14,394 nucleotides of DNA from Candidatus Latescibacterota bacterium (GTDB lineage Bacteria > Eisenbacteria > RBG-16-71-46 > SZUA-252). The notes beneath the pieces are model-generated. The model was not told where the DNA came from, did no database searches, and saw nothing but the letters and a program-made list of their open reading frames with translations. Made by a program: the position numbers and the translations under genes. Every line of letters begins with the position of its first letter. Positions within the stretch are counted from its first letter, which is position 1. This document shows, in pieces, positions 4,835-12,174 of this stretch. The stretch spans positions 1 to 14,394 of the forward strand of contig JACQPZ010000047.1 in assembly GCA_016207265.1 (NCBI GenBank), written 5' to 3'.

Positions 4835-7300
4835 CTAATAGATCTGCTTGAGCAGTCGGATCAGGTGGCGGCGGGTGATGCCCAGCTCGATCGCGGCGCG
4901 GCTGCGGTTGCCGCCGTTTCGGGAGAGAGCCGCGAGCACCTCTTCGCGCTTCATCATGTCCACCTTGCCCTTGAGGCCGCGCGACGGGTAGCTCTCGGGA
5001 TCGCCGCTTCCGCCCGGATAGAGGATCCGCATCAGCGAGGCGCGGTCGAGCAGCTCCTGCCTGCCGGCGCAAAGGAAGATGGATTCGATCTTGTGCTTCA
5101 GCTCGCGGATGTTTCCGAGCCAGGGGAGCGAGATCAGATACTCGACGGCATCCTCCGAGAAGATCACCTGGCGCCCCTCGCGGGTCGAAAGCTCGTCGAG
5201 ATAATTCCGGATCAGGAGCGGAATGTCTTCGCGACGCTCCCGAAGCGGCGGGAGCGAGAGCACGACCTGCCCCAACCGGTAGTAGAGATCCGCGCGGAAC
5301 CACCCCGCCTTCACGGCGGCATCGAGATCCTTGTTGGTCGCCGAGACGATCCTAACGTTGAGCTGCCGCGACCGGACCTCCCCCAGACGGCGATAGGTGC
5401 CGTCGTCGAGGACCTGCAGGAGCTTCACTTGGGTGCGCTCCGAAAGCTCGCCGATCTCGTTCAGGAAGATCGTGCCGCCGTCCGCGTCCTCGAAGATCCC
5501 CCGCTTCGTGAGCGCGGCGCCCGTGAAGGCGCCCCGGACGTAGCCGAACAGCTCGCTCTCGACGAGATCGCCGGGGAGGCTCGTGCAGTTCACCTCGACG
5601 AACGGGCGGCCCCGCTCGATCTCGAACGTCCGGAACATGTACGCGAGGAGGTTCTTTCCGACACCGGTCTCGCCCTGCACCAGCACCCGCGCCGGCGTGG
5701 AGAAAAGCTCCGAGGCCTTCCGCACCACTTCGAGCATGCGCGCGTTTTGGGTGATGAATCCGTGCGCGCGCGCGATGTCCTGGGTCTGTGAAGGAAGCGG
5801 AGGAGCCAGCCGGTCGGTGCGCGGGGAGACGAGCCACGCGGGAGCCTTCAGGTCGCGCAGGATCCCCTCGCAGGTGCGCACCGAATCGTCGAGGCCGAGC
5901 TGCTCGAACAGGGAGAGCGCCTTGAAGGCGAAATTCTGAGCCTCCCGGCACCGCTCGGCGTCGGTCGCGCCCTTCCCCCGCTGGGCCTGCTGGAGATACG
6001 CGCGCGCCAGCTCGAACCGCTCGTGGATTCCCTCGAGGAGCCGGATCGACTGCCGCGCCTGGGCCTGCGCCTCCGCCGTCTGGCCCTCCGAGGTGTGGAT
6101 GAAGGCCATCACGCGTCGGGTCGCGCCTTCCTCGAGCGCGTCCTTGAGCCGGATCGCGCGCTGGAGCGCATCGTCCGCGGCCTTCGCGGCTTCCGCGGCA
6201 TCGCCGCGCTGGGCGTAGACCTCGGCGCGGCGGCGTTGAAGCTCGTGAACCATGTCGCCTTCCGGAGCGATCCGGCGCGCCATGTCCAGCGCTTCGTCGT
6301 AGAAGCTCAGCGATGTGTCGAACTGCCCCATCTCGTGATGGAGGTCCCCGCGCCCCGCGAGACAGAGCACCTGCTCGCGCGAGCACCCGAGCCTCGCCGT
6401 GATCTGGGAGGCGGCGCTCAGATGCGCTTCGGCGGAGGGGAAGTCATGGCGATAGGAGGCGATCGTGGCGAGCCCGATCCGCATTCGGGCGACGCCTGCC
6501 TCTCTCCCGATCTGGACGTAGCTCGTGAGCGCGCGGTCGAAATTCTCGCGCGCTTCGTCCCAGGATCCGGCCTTGAGGTGCACGATGCCCAGATTGGCGT
6601 AGGTGACGGCGAGGTAGGCGAAATTGCCCAGCCGGTTGGCGATCTCCATCGCGCGGAGCATGTGCCACGTCGCCTGGCGCCAGTCGGAGAGGTGCCGGTA
6701 GAGGATCCCGAGATTGTTGTGGGCGCGGATGACGCCCTCTTCGTCGGTGAGGTCCCACCGGAAGAGATGGAGCGACGCCTCGTAGTACTCCTTCGCCTTG
6801 TCCAGATCCCCGAGGCGGAAGTAGATCCGGCCGAAACAGTTGTACGCGTGGGCCAGAGGCCCGGCGAGCCCCTGCTCGCGGAAGTACGAATGGGCGCGCT
6901 CGCAGGTGCGGAGGGCCTCCTCGTATTGGCTCAGCTCGATCAGAGCGCGGGCGCTCTGAAGCTGAAGCCGCGCGACCAGCTCGGGATGCGATTCCGGGAC
7001 CACGCGGCCGCGGGCGCGCGCCAGATAGCGGAGCGCTTCGGGCGCGTCGGCCTTCTCGATCAGCGTCTGGGCCGCTTTGAGCTCGAGCGTCGCGATCCGG
7101 GACCCATCGAGGCCCAGTCGCTCCGCGGCTTGGATGCACTCGTTCAGATTGAGGAGCGCCGGGAGGTAGCTGTCGGCGCGGAGGAAGATCTCCGCGAGAT
7201 CTTCCAACGACTGCAGATGTCGCTCGGGATCCTGCGTGAGGCGGGCATTAGTTACCGCCTCCTCGCGCTCCCGGATCAGATCCGCCGTTGGCTTGTTCAC
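4835..7300 (-). CDS. Sigma-54-dependent transcriptional activator with N-terminal TPR sensor
   Basis: The 821-residue protein has many TPR-like helical pairs at about 20-420 (for example AHNNLGILYRHLSDWRQATWH and YANLGIVHLKAGSWDEARENF), a sigma-54 AAA+ domain at about 515-745, and a Fis-type helix-turn-helix at 785-821 (NRSRAAIELGITRRHLIRLL). Walker A is GETGVGKN (543-550); the sigma-54 contact loop GAFTGA is intact (590-595); the arginine-finger stretch FRADLYYRL is intact. Walker B reads GGTIFLNEIGE, so the usual Asp is Asn (N614) before E615. Such proteins hydrolyse ATP to remodel sigma-54 RNA polymerase at -24/-12 promoters. A TPR input domain implies control by protein contact rather than phosphorylation, since no receiver domain is seen. 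The start is GTG (7298-7300): the frame is open for only about 17 codons upstream with no better start. A 6-bp stem (7307-7312 with 7324-7329) lies just upstream and includes the only GGGAAA-like ribosome site. The gene follows a small ORF by 43 bp on the same strand. Confidence 0.92.
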   Translation of the reverse strand: MNKPTADLIREREEAVTNARLTQDPERHLQSLEDLAEIFLRADSYLPALLNLNECIQAAERLGLDGSRIATLELKAAQTLIEKADAPEALRYLARARGRVVPESHPELVARLQLQSARALIELSQYEEALRTCERAHSYFREQGLAGPLAHAYNCFGRIYFRLGDLDKAKEYYEASLHLFRWDLTDEEGVIRAHNNLGILYRHLSDWRQATWHMLRAMEIANRLGNFAYLAVTYANLGIVHLKAGSWDEARENFDRALTSYVQIGREAGVARMRIGLATIASYRHDFPSAEAHLSAASQITARLGCSREQVLCLAGRGDLHHEMGQFDTSLSFYDEALDMARRIAPEGDMVHELQRRRAEVYAQRGDAAEAAKAADDALQRAIRLKDALEEGATRRVMAFIHTSEGQTAEAQAQARQSIRLLEGIHERFELARAYLQQAQRGKGATDAERCREAQNFAFKALSLFEQLGLDDSVRTCEGILRDLKAPAWLVSPRTDRLAPPLPSQTQDIARAHGFITQNARMLEVVRKASELFSTPARVLVQGETGVGKNLLAYMFRTFEIERGRPFVEVNCTSLPGDLVESELFGYVRGAFTGAALTKRGIFEDADGGTIFLNEIGELSERTQVKLLQVLDDGTYRRLGEVRSRQLNVRIVSATNKDLDAAVKAGWFRADLYYRLGQVVLSLPPLRERREDIPLLIRNYLDELSTREGRQVIFSEDAVEYLISLPWLGNIRELKHKIESIFLCAGRQELLDRASLMRILYPGGSGDPESYPSRGLKGKVDMMKREEVLAALSRNGGNRSRAAIELGITRRHLIRLLKQIY

Positions 7301-7343
7301 GTTCGGTTTCCCGAGGCTCTCCGGGGAAAGGGCCGAGCGATCG

Positions 7344-7688
7344 TCAGTTCCTCACCGCCGTCGCCAAGGAAACTCTCCACAGAACGTACAAGAAATGACG
7401 AGCCGAGCCGGAGTCGCGCAGGGCGTCCATCTTCGAGAAGGACGGGTGCCGAGACGCGGAAGCGGTCTCGACGTCGCGCGATACGTTCATCGTCCTCTTC
7501 GCCGGTTTCGGCGGTACCGGTGGCGGGCTCAGCGTCTCATCCGGCGAACCCGCCCAGACAAGGCTGGGACCGATCGCAGTCCATGGGGCCCGGGCGGTCC
7601 AGGACACAGGGATTGCGAGGAGCGTGATGATCGCCAATGGAATGAGAACCGGGAGCATACGCTTCGAACCGCGGGAGAGGAGGCTCAT
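7344..7688 (-). CDS. Small membrane-anchored or secreted protein of unknown function
   Basis: From the ATG at 7686-7688 the frame gives 114 residues. The N-terminus has basic residues (RGSKR) and then a hydrophobic stretch MLPVLIPLAIITLLAIPVSW, fitting a signal peptide or membrane anchor. A proline-rich segment (SPPPVPPKPAK) and a polar tail follow. I recognise no family. AAGGTG about 10 nt upstream supports this ATG; the frame continues upstream to 7826, but that would read through the promoter and hairpins listed below. It sits 43 bp before the sigma-54 activator gene and is probably cotranscribed, so it may belong to the same sensory unit. Its codons are less GC-biased than those of its neighbours, so it could be a non-coding frame. 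Confidence 0.45.
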   Translation of the reverse strand: MSLLSRGSKRMLPVLIPLAIITLLAIPVSWTARAPWTAIGPSLVWAGSPDETLSPPPVPPKPAKRTMNVSRDVETASASRHPSFSKMDALRDSGSARHFLYVLWRVSLATAVRN

Positions 7689-7726
7689 AGTCGCTTCACC
7701 TTCCCATGAGGCCTGGAAGAAGGCTT

Positions 7727-7782
7727 CCCCTCGCCCGGCAACCACGGCGAGGGGCGCGGGGGGCGGGTGGGGACGCCCGCCC
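7727..7782 (-). promoter_or_regulatory. Two GC-rich hairpins in the leader of the small-ORF/activator transcript
   Basis: Reading leftward, the first hairpin is a perfect 7-bp stem GGGCGGG/CCCGCCC (7761-7767 with 7776-7782, 8-nt loop). The second is a perfect 9-bp stem CCCCTCGCC/GGCGAGGGG (7727-7735 with 7746-7754, 10-nt loop). The second is followed by the pyrimidine-rich gccttcttcc, which contains CCTTC complementary to GAAGG in the ribosome site of the small ORF. They may terminate selB read-through, act as an attenuator, or mask the ribosome site. The stems are seen; the role is inferred. Confidence 0.45.
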
Positions 7783-7797
7783 GAGGCTACATTCCTT

Positions 7798-7826
7798 AGA
7801 ATAGCACACCAGCCGCGCGGATTCAA
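7798..7826 (-). promoter_or_regulatory. Putative sigma-70-type promoter for the small ORF and sigma-54 activator
   Basis: On the minus strand TTGAAT (7821-7826) and TATTCT (7798-7803) are exactly 17 bp apart, each matching 4 of 6 consensus bases. Transcription would begin near 7790, about 100 nt before the small-ORF ATG and directly upstream of the two hairpins. It lies in the short gap after the selB stop, where an internal promoter is expected because the gene function changes. Confidence 0.45.
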
Positions 7827-7871
7827 TCCGGGGATGTCCGAAAAGTCACACCGGACGAGAAATATGGCGAA

Positions 7872-9848
7872 TCAGTCGCGGAGGCGAGGCCCCGGAAGCC
7901 TCAGATCGCCCTCCCGTCGCGTCAGCCCGCTCCGGTCCAGGTGCTCGAGGATGGGAACCGCGAATTTCCGGGACACGTGAAGCAACTCCTTGAACTCCCC
8001 CATGTTGAGGGTGGGCCTGTCCCGAAAGTGTCCCCGGACCCGCCGCTCGACCTCCTCCCAGAGGGGCGAGGGATACAGAAGCTCCGACGTGACCTTTACG
8101 GCCCGCCCCGAATCGACGAGGTACCGGATCAATTCCTGAGGTCGGGCGGAAGCCGGAGCCAGGCGGAGCAGCTCCGAGACCTCCGGAACCTGAAACCCCT
8201 GGGTGGATAGCCGCCGCTCGATCTCGGCCAAAGCGCGGACCTGATCCGGATTGAGGCTCGGCATGGCTTCCGGGAGGGAGACGCGGTCGCCGCGAAGGAA
8301 GAGCCGGCTCTCCGCGAGCAACGCTTCGAGCGCCTCGTCGAACACGGTCGCGGGCATCTCGCGCTTCAAGAGGCTCTTGAGCTCCCCCTTGCCGATCCCG
8401 TCCCGGAGCCGGTTCGCTTCTCCGTAGCGCTTCACTTCGCGAACGATCCGCTCGATCACGAGGCTCCAGGCCGACGTCGCGAGGAACCGGCCGTCCCGGA
8501 GACGCGTCAGCCCAGGTCCGGGGGCGGGCACCGGCCCCGCCGCCCCGGGCGCTGCTCCAGGCGCCGCCCCGACCGCGAGCGACGGTGCCGCCGCCGATGC
8601 GGTCGCGTCGGCAACAGCCCCGGCCGAAAGATTGAGCCGCGCGGCGGCGTCCGCCGCGGTTAGCCCCGCGGATCCGCGTTCCACGGCGAGCGTCGCGATC
8701 CTCTCGAGCGCCGAGCCCGAGCGCAGGATCTCGAGCCCGGCCAGGTCGCTCTCGCTCGCGCGCGCCCGCTTGGGCGGCGTGGGGTCCACGACGGTCGCCC
8801 CTCCGATCGTCGCGGCGGGAGAATACGAGCGAATCACGATCCGGTCCCCGGCGGATGCGACGGCGGGCTTCTCGAGCCGAAGCTGAGCCCAGCACTCGGC
8901 GCCCGGGGCAAGCGCGTCGCGGTCGAGCAGAACCGCGCGGCCCAGGATCTCGCTCGCCCCGAGGTGAAGCCTGAGCCGCGCGCGCGAGCCGAGCGTCTTG
9001 GGGGCGGAATCGAGAAGGGCGAGCCTCACGTCGAGGAGATGGGACGGGCGATACCGGCCCGGCGTCGCGAGCCAGTCTCCGCGCTCCACCTCGTCGCGGG
9101 AGACTCCATGGATGGCGAGCGCCACGCGCCTCCCCGCGGCGGCTTCGTTCACGGACTCGTCGTGGATCTGGATCTGCCGCACGCGGACCGCGCGGCCGGC
9201 CGGGAGAAGCTCGAGGGAGTCGCCCGGACGGACGGTGCCGCTCCACAGCGTGCCCGTCACGACCGTCCCGATCCCCTCGACCGGGAACACCCGATCGACC
9301 GGGAGCCGGGCGGGGCCCTGCGAATCCCTCCCGCGCGCCTCGGACGCGGCCCGCTCCAGCGCCTCAACGAGGGCGTCGATGCCTTCGCCCGTGACGGAGG
9401 AGACGGGAACGACGGGGATGTCCCGGAGCGGTGTCGACTTGAGAAGCGCTTCCACCTCGGCTTTCACCACCGCGACGGTGTCGGGATCGACGAGGTCGGT
9501 CTTCGTGATCGCCGCAATTCCGCGATCCACGTGGAGGAGATTCACGATGGCGAGGTGCTCGCGGGTCTGGGGCATGACGCCCTCGTCCGCGGCGACGACG
9601 AGGAGGACGAGGTCCACGCCGGTCGCCCCGGCGAGCATGTTCTTCACGAAGCGCTCGTGTCCGGGGACATCCACGATGGCGAGGCGCTGTCCGGAGGGAA
9701 GCGCGCGGTGGGCGAACCCGAGATCGATCGAGATGCCGCGCTCCTTCTCTTCCTTCAGGCGGTCCGTGTCGATGCCGGTCAGCCTGCGGACGAGCGCGGT
9801 CTTACCGTGGTCGATGTGCCCCGCGGTGCCCACCACGACAGGGCGCAT
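7872..9848 (-). CDS. selB: Selenocysteine-specific translation elongation factor SelB
   Basis: The 658-residue protein starts MRPVVVGTAGHIDHGKT, with a GTPase P-loop at 7-17, an RGIS switch motif near 37, DVPGHE (60-65) and TKTD (115-118). Two beta-barrel domains follow to about 340, and then a C-terminal winged-helix region (about 380-650) that in SelB binds the SECIS hairpin. The length and the C-terminal ELKSLLKRE...LYPSPLWEEVE...NMGEFKELLHVSRKFAVPILEHLD pattern separate SelB from EF-Tu. SelB delivers Sec-tRNA(Sec) to UGA on the ribosome, so selenoproteins should exist in this genome. An Ala/Pro/Gly-rich insert lies at about 405-445 between winged helices. The ATG follows the murA stop by 9 nt with no clear ribosome site, which suggests translational coupling. 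No selA, selC or selD is in the window. Confidence 0.95.
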   Translation of the reverse strand: MRPVVVGTAGHIDHGKTALVRRLTGIDTDRLKEEKERGISIDLGFAHRALPSGQRLAIVDVPGHERFVKNMLAGATGVDLVLLVVAADEGVMPQTREHLAIVNLLHVDRGIAAITKTDLVDPDTVAVVKAEVEALLKSTPLRDIPVVPVSSVTGEGIDALVEALERAASEARGRDSQGPARLPVDRVFPVEGIGTVVTGTLWSGTVRPGDSLELLPAGRAVRVRQIQIHDESVNEAAAGRRVALAIHGVSRDEVERGDWLATPGRYRPSHLLDVRLALLDSAPKTLGSRARLRLHLGASEILGRAVLLDRDALAPGAECWAQLRLEKPAVASAGDRIVIRSYSPAATIGGATVVDPTPPKRARASESDLAGLEILRSGSALERIATLAVERGSAGLTAADAAARLNLSAGAVADATASAAAPSLAVGAAPGAAPGAAGPVPAPGPGLTRLRDGRFLATSAWSLVIERIVREVKRYGEANRLRDGIGKGELKSLLKREMPATVFDEALEALLAESRLFLRGDRVSLPEAMPSLNPDQVRALAEIERRLSTQGFQVPEVSELLRLAPASARPQELIRYLVDSGRAVKVTSELLYPSPLWEEVERRVRGHFRDRPTLNMGEFKELLHVSRKFAVPILEHLDRSGLTRREGDLRLPGPRLRD

Positions 9849-9857
9849 GGGCTGGTG

Positions 9858-11168
9858 CTAGGCCCGGACGCGGCGGATCGCGGCTCCGAGCCCTTGGAGT
9901 TTCTCCTCGATCCGCTCATAGCCCCGGTCGAGGTGATAGACGCGGGAGACCCGCGTCTCCCCGGTCGCCACGAGCCCGGCGAGAATGAGCGCCGCGGAGG
10001 CGCGAAGGTCGGTGGCCATGACGGGCGCGCCGCTCAAGGAATCGACCCCCTGCACGAACGCGGTGTTCCCCTCCACGCGGATGTCGGCGCCCAGGCGCTG
10101 CAGCTCCGCGACGTGCGTGAAGCGGTCCTGGTAGATCGTGTCCACGATCGTGCTCGCGCCGTCGGCGACGGAGAGAAGCGCCATGAACTGCGCCTGCATG
10201 TCGGTCGGAAAGCCCGGATAAGGCGCCGTCGTCACGGAGAGGGGCCTGAGCCGCTTGGGCGCCCTCACGCGGACCGCCGTCTCCGAGGCTTCGACGGAAA
10301 CGCCGGCCGCTTCGAGCTTGTTCAGGATGGAGCCCAGGTGCCGGGGATCGACGCCCGCGGTCTCCACGTCGCCGCCCGTGAGAGCGGCCGCGGCGAGGAA
10401 CGTGCCGGCCTCGATCCGATCGGGAATCATGGCCGCGCTCGCGACATGAAGCTCCGTCGAGCCCTTGATGGAAACGCGCGGGGTGCCGAGCCCCTCCACG
10501 CGCGCGCCCATGGACACGAGGAATCTTCCCAGCGCCTCGATCTCGGGCTCGCACGCGGCGTTTTCGATGACGGTCTCGCCGCCCGCGGTCGCGGCGGCCA
10601 TGAGCAGGTTCCCGGTCGCACCGACGCTCGAGATGTCGAACGAGATCACGTTCCCCCGAAGGGCGGCCGCCCGGGCGACGATGTAGCCGTGCTCGAGCTC
10701 CACGTCCGCCCCGAGCTGCTGCATGCCGCGGATGTGAAGATCGACGGGGCGCGGTCCCCAGGCGCAGCCTCCGGGAAGCGACACGCGCGCTTCGCCGAAC
10801 CGCGCGAGCAGAGGGCCCAGCACGTAGACCGAGGCGCGCATCGTCTTCACGAGGTCGTAGGGCGCCTCCGTGTTGTGCGCGTTCGTCGAGTCCACCACGA
10901 GCGTCCCGCCGTCCTCGCGCCGGCTCCGCACGCCGAAGAGCGTGAGCAGCTCGAGCATCGTGGATACGTCCTTGAGCGCGGGCACGTTCGTGAACCGGTA
11001 CACGCCCGGTGCGAGCAGGGTCGCCGTGAGGATCGGCAGCGTCGCGTTCTTCGACCCGCTGATCGCCACGGAGCCCTTGAGCCCGCGTCCGCCTTCGATC
11101 CAAACCTCGTCCATTCCCGTCGCTGCCTCGGTCGATTCCGCGCTCTCTCTTCCCTGATTCGCGCTCAC
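9858..11168 (-). CDS. murA: UDP-N-acetylglucosamine 1-carboxyvinyltransferase MurA
   Basis: MurA transfers enolpyruvate from PEP to UDP-GlcNAc, the first committed cytoplasmic step of peptidoglycan synthesis. The 436 residues include the substrate-binding Lys-Asn in ISGSKNATLPIL (K40, N41), the catalytic loop LPGGCAWGPRPVDLHI with its Cys at 135, and YPGFPTDMQAQFMALL further on. The Cys (not Asp) implies the fosfomycin-sensitive form. The chosen start is GTG (11166-11168), preceded by GGGGGAG at 7 nt. An ATG 18 codons later (11112-11114) matches the usual N-terminus MDEVWIEGG and would put the catalytic Cys at 117, close to 115 in E. coli, but has a weaker ribosome site. It lies 13 bp after prmC and 9 bp before selB. 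Confidence 0.96.
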   Translation of the reverse strand: MSANQGRESAESTEAATGMDEVWIEGGRGLKGSVAISGSKNATLPILTATLLAPGVYRFTNVPALKDVSTMLELLTLFGVRSRREDGGTLVVDSTNAHNTEAPYDLVKTMRASVYVLGPLLARFGEARVSLPGGCAWGPRPVDLHIRGMQQLGADVELEHGYIVARAAALRGNVISFDISSVGATGNLLMAAATAGGETVIENAACEPEIEALGRFLVSMGARVEGLGTPRVSIKGSTELHVASAAMIPDRIEAGTFLAAAALTGGDVETAGVDPRHLGSILNKLEAAGVSVEASETAVRVRAPKRLRPLSVTTAPYPGFPTDMQAQFMALLSVADGASTIVDTIYQDRFTHVAELQRLGADIRVEGNTAFVQGVDSLSGAPVMATDLRASAALILAGLVATGETRVSRVYHLDRGYERIEEKLQGLGAAIRRVRA

Positions 11169-11181
11169 GCTCCGTCTCCCC

Positions 11182-12174
11182 CTACCCCCGCATCCGTCCG
11201 ATGAGAACTCTCGGCTTCCCCGTCAGATCGCTCAAGACGCGCGCGCCCTCGAGGAACGCCCCGAATAGCTCCAGCGAGGCATCGGCCTGATCCTCCCCGA
11301 TCTCGAGCGCGAGGACCCCGCCGGGCCTGAGCCGTGCGGGAAGGCCGCGGGCCACCGCACGGAGAGAATCGAGACCGTCGGCCCCGCCGTCAAGCGCTTC
11401 TCGAGGATCGTGATCGCGCACCTCCGGCATGAGCGTCGCGACCCTCCCGCTCGGAACGTACGGCGGGTTCGAGACGAGGAGATCGGCGGGCGCGGGCGCG
11501 TTCGTGGCCGGCGCCGCCGTTCCCCGCCGGCTTGCGCCACCGCCTTCGTGCCCGAGGGCGGCCGCGTCGCGGTCCACGCCGCGAAAGTCGCCGCGGGCGA
11601 CAGCCATCCGCTCCGCCACGCCGTTCCGGGTCGCGTTGCGCTCGGCGAGGGCGCACGCCGCTTCGGAGCGGTCGATCGCGAGGGCGGTCCAACCCGACGG
11701 GAGCGCGAGAAGGAGCGCGATCGAGATCGCCCCCGTGCCGACTCCCAGCTCGAGGATCGAGCCTCGGCCGGGGATTGGCCGGAGCGCTTCGAGCGCCCGC
11801 TCCACGAGAACCTCCGTCTCGGGACGCGGGATGAAGACTCCGGGCTCGACGAGGATCGCCGCGCCGTGAAAGGGCACCTCGCCGATGAGGATCTGGAGCG
11901 GGATGCGTCGCGCGCGGGCCTCGATGAGCCGGGCGAATCGTTCCGCCTCCTCGCGGCCGGGGGACTCGCCGGGGCTCGCCCAAAGCTCCGCGCGCCCGAT
12001 CGAGAGCGCGTGGAGCAGAAGCGCCTCCGCATCGTGGGCGGCCGACTCGACGCCCGCCTGCACGAGCGTCTCGCGTGCCTCCGCGAGGAGGATCGCGCGG
12101 GTCACGTGCGGGCTCGCGAGCGAGCCGGCGGCCCGCCCCTCGGCAGGGGCCGCGATCTTCTCCGGGGAACTCAC
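11182..12174 (-). CDS. prmC: Peptide chain release factor N5-glutamine methyltransferase PrmC
   Basis: PrmC uses S-adenosylmethionine to methylate the glutamine of the GGQ motif in release factors. The 330-residue frame shows the N-terminal helical domain, FIPRPETEVLVE, the SAM-binding motif ELGVGTG (142-148), and the catalytic NPPY (236-239) in LLVSNPPYVPSG. It is about 50 residues longer than usual: there is a leader of some 25 residues before TRAILLAEARE, and an Ala/Gly/Arg-rich insert of about 25-30 residues just before NPPY. The chosen start is GTG at 12172-12174, which overlaps the prfA TGA as GTGA, a typical coupling arrangement that pairs the methylase with its substrate. Confidence 0.93.
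   Translation of the reverse strand: MSSPEKIAAPAEGRAAGSLASPHVTRAILLAEARETLVQAGVESAAHDAEALLLHALSIGRAELWASPGESPGREEAERFARLIEARARRIPLQILIGEVPFHGAAILVEPGVFIPRPETEVLVERALEALRPIPGRGSILELGVGTGAISIALLLALPSGWTALAIDRSEAACALAERNATRNGVAERMAVARGDFRGVDRDAAALGHEGGGASRRGTAAPATNAPAPADLLVSNPPYVPSGRVATLMPEVRDHDPREALDGGADGLDSLRAVARGLPARLRPGGVLALEIGEDQADASLELFGAFLEGARVLSDLTGKPRVLIGRMRG

Noticed and set aside
6023..7627. Plus-strand 534-codon open frame opposite the sigma-54 activator
   Set aside because: It mirrors the TPR region codon by codon, has no recognisable domain, and conflicts with a gene with clear motifs.
7689..7826. N-terminal extension of the small ORF (46 more residues)
   Set aside because: It would translate the putative promoter and both GC hairpins and would put the signal-peptide-like stretch mid-protein.
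8964..11204. Very long plus-strand open frame (746 codons) opposite selB and murA
   Set aside because: It is antisense to two certain genes, Arg/His/Asp-rich with no domain, and typical of stop-poor antisense frames in GC-rich DNA.
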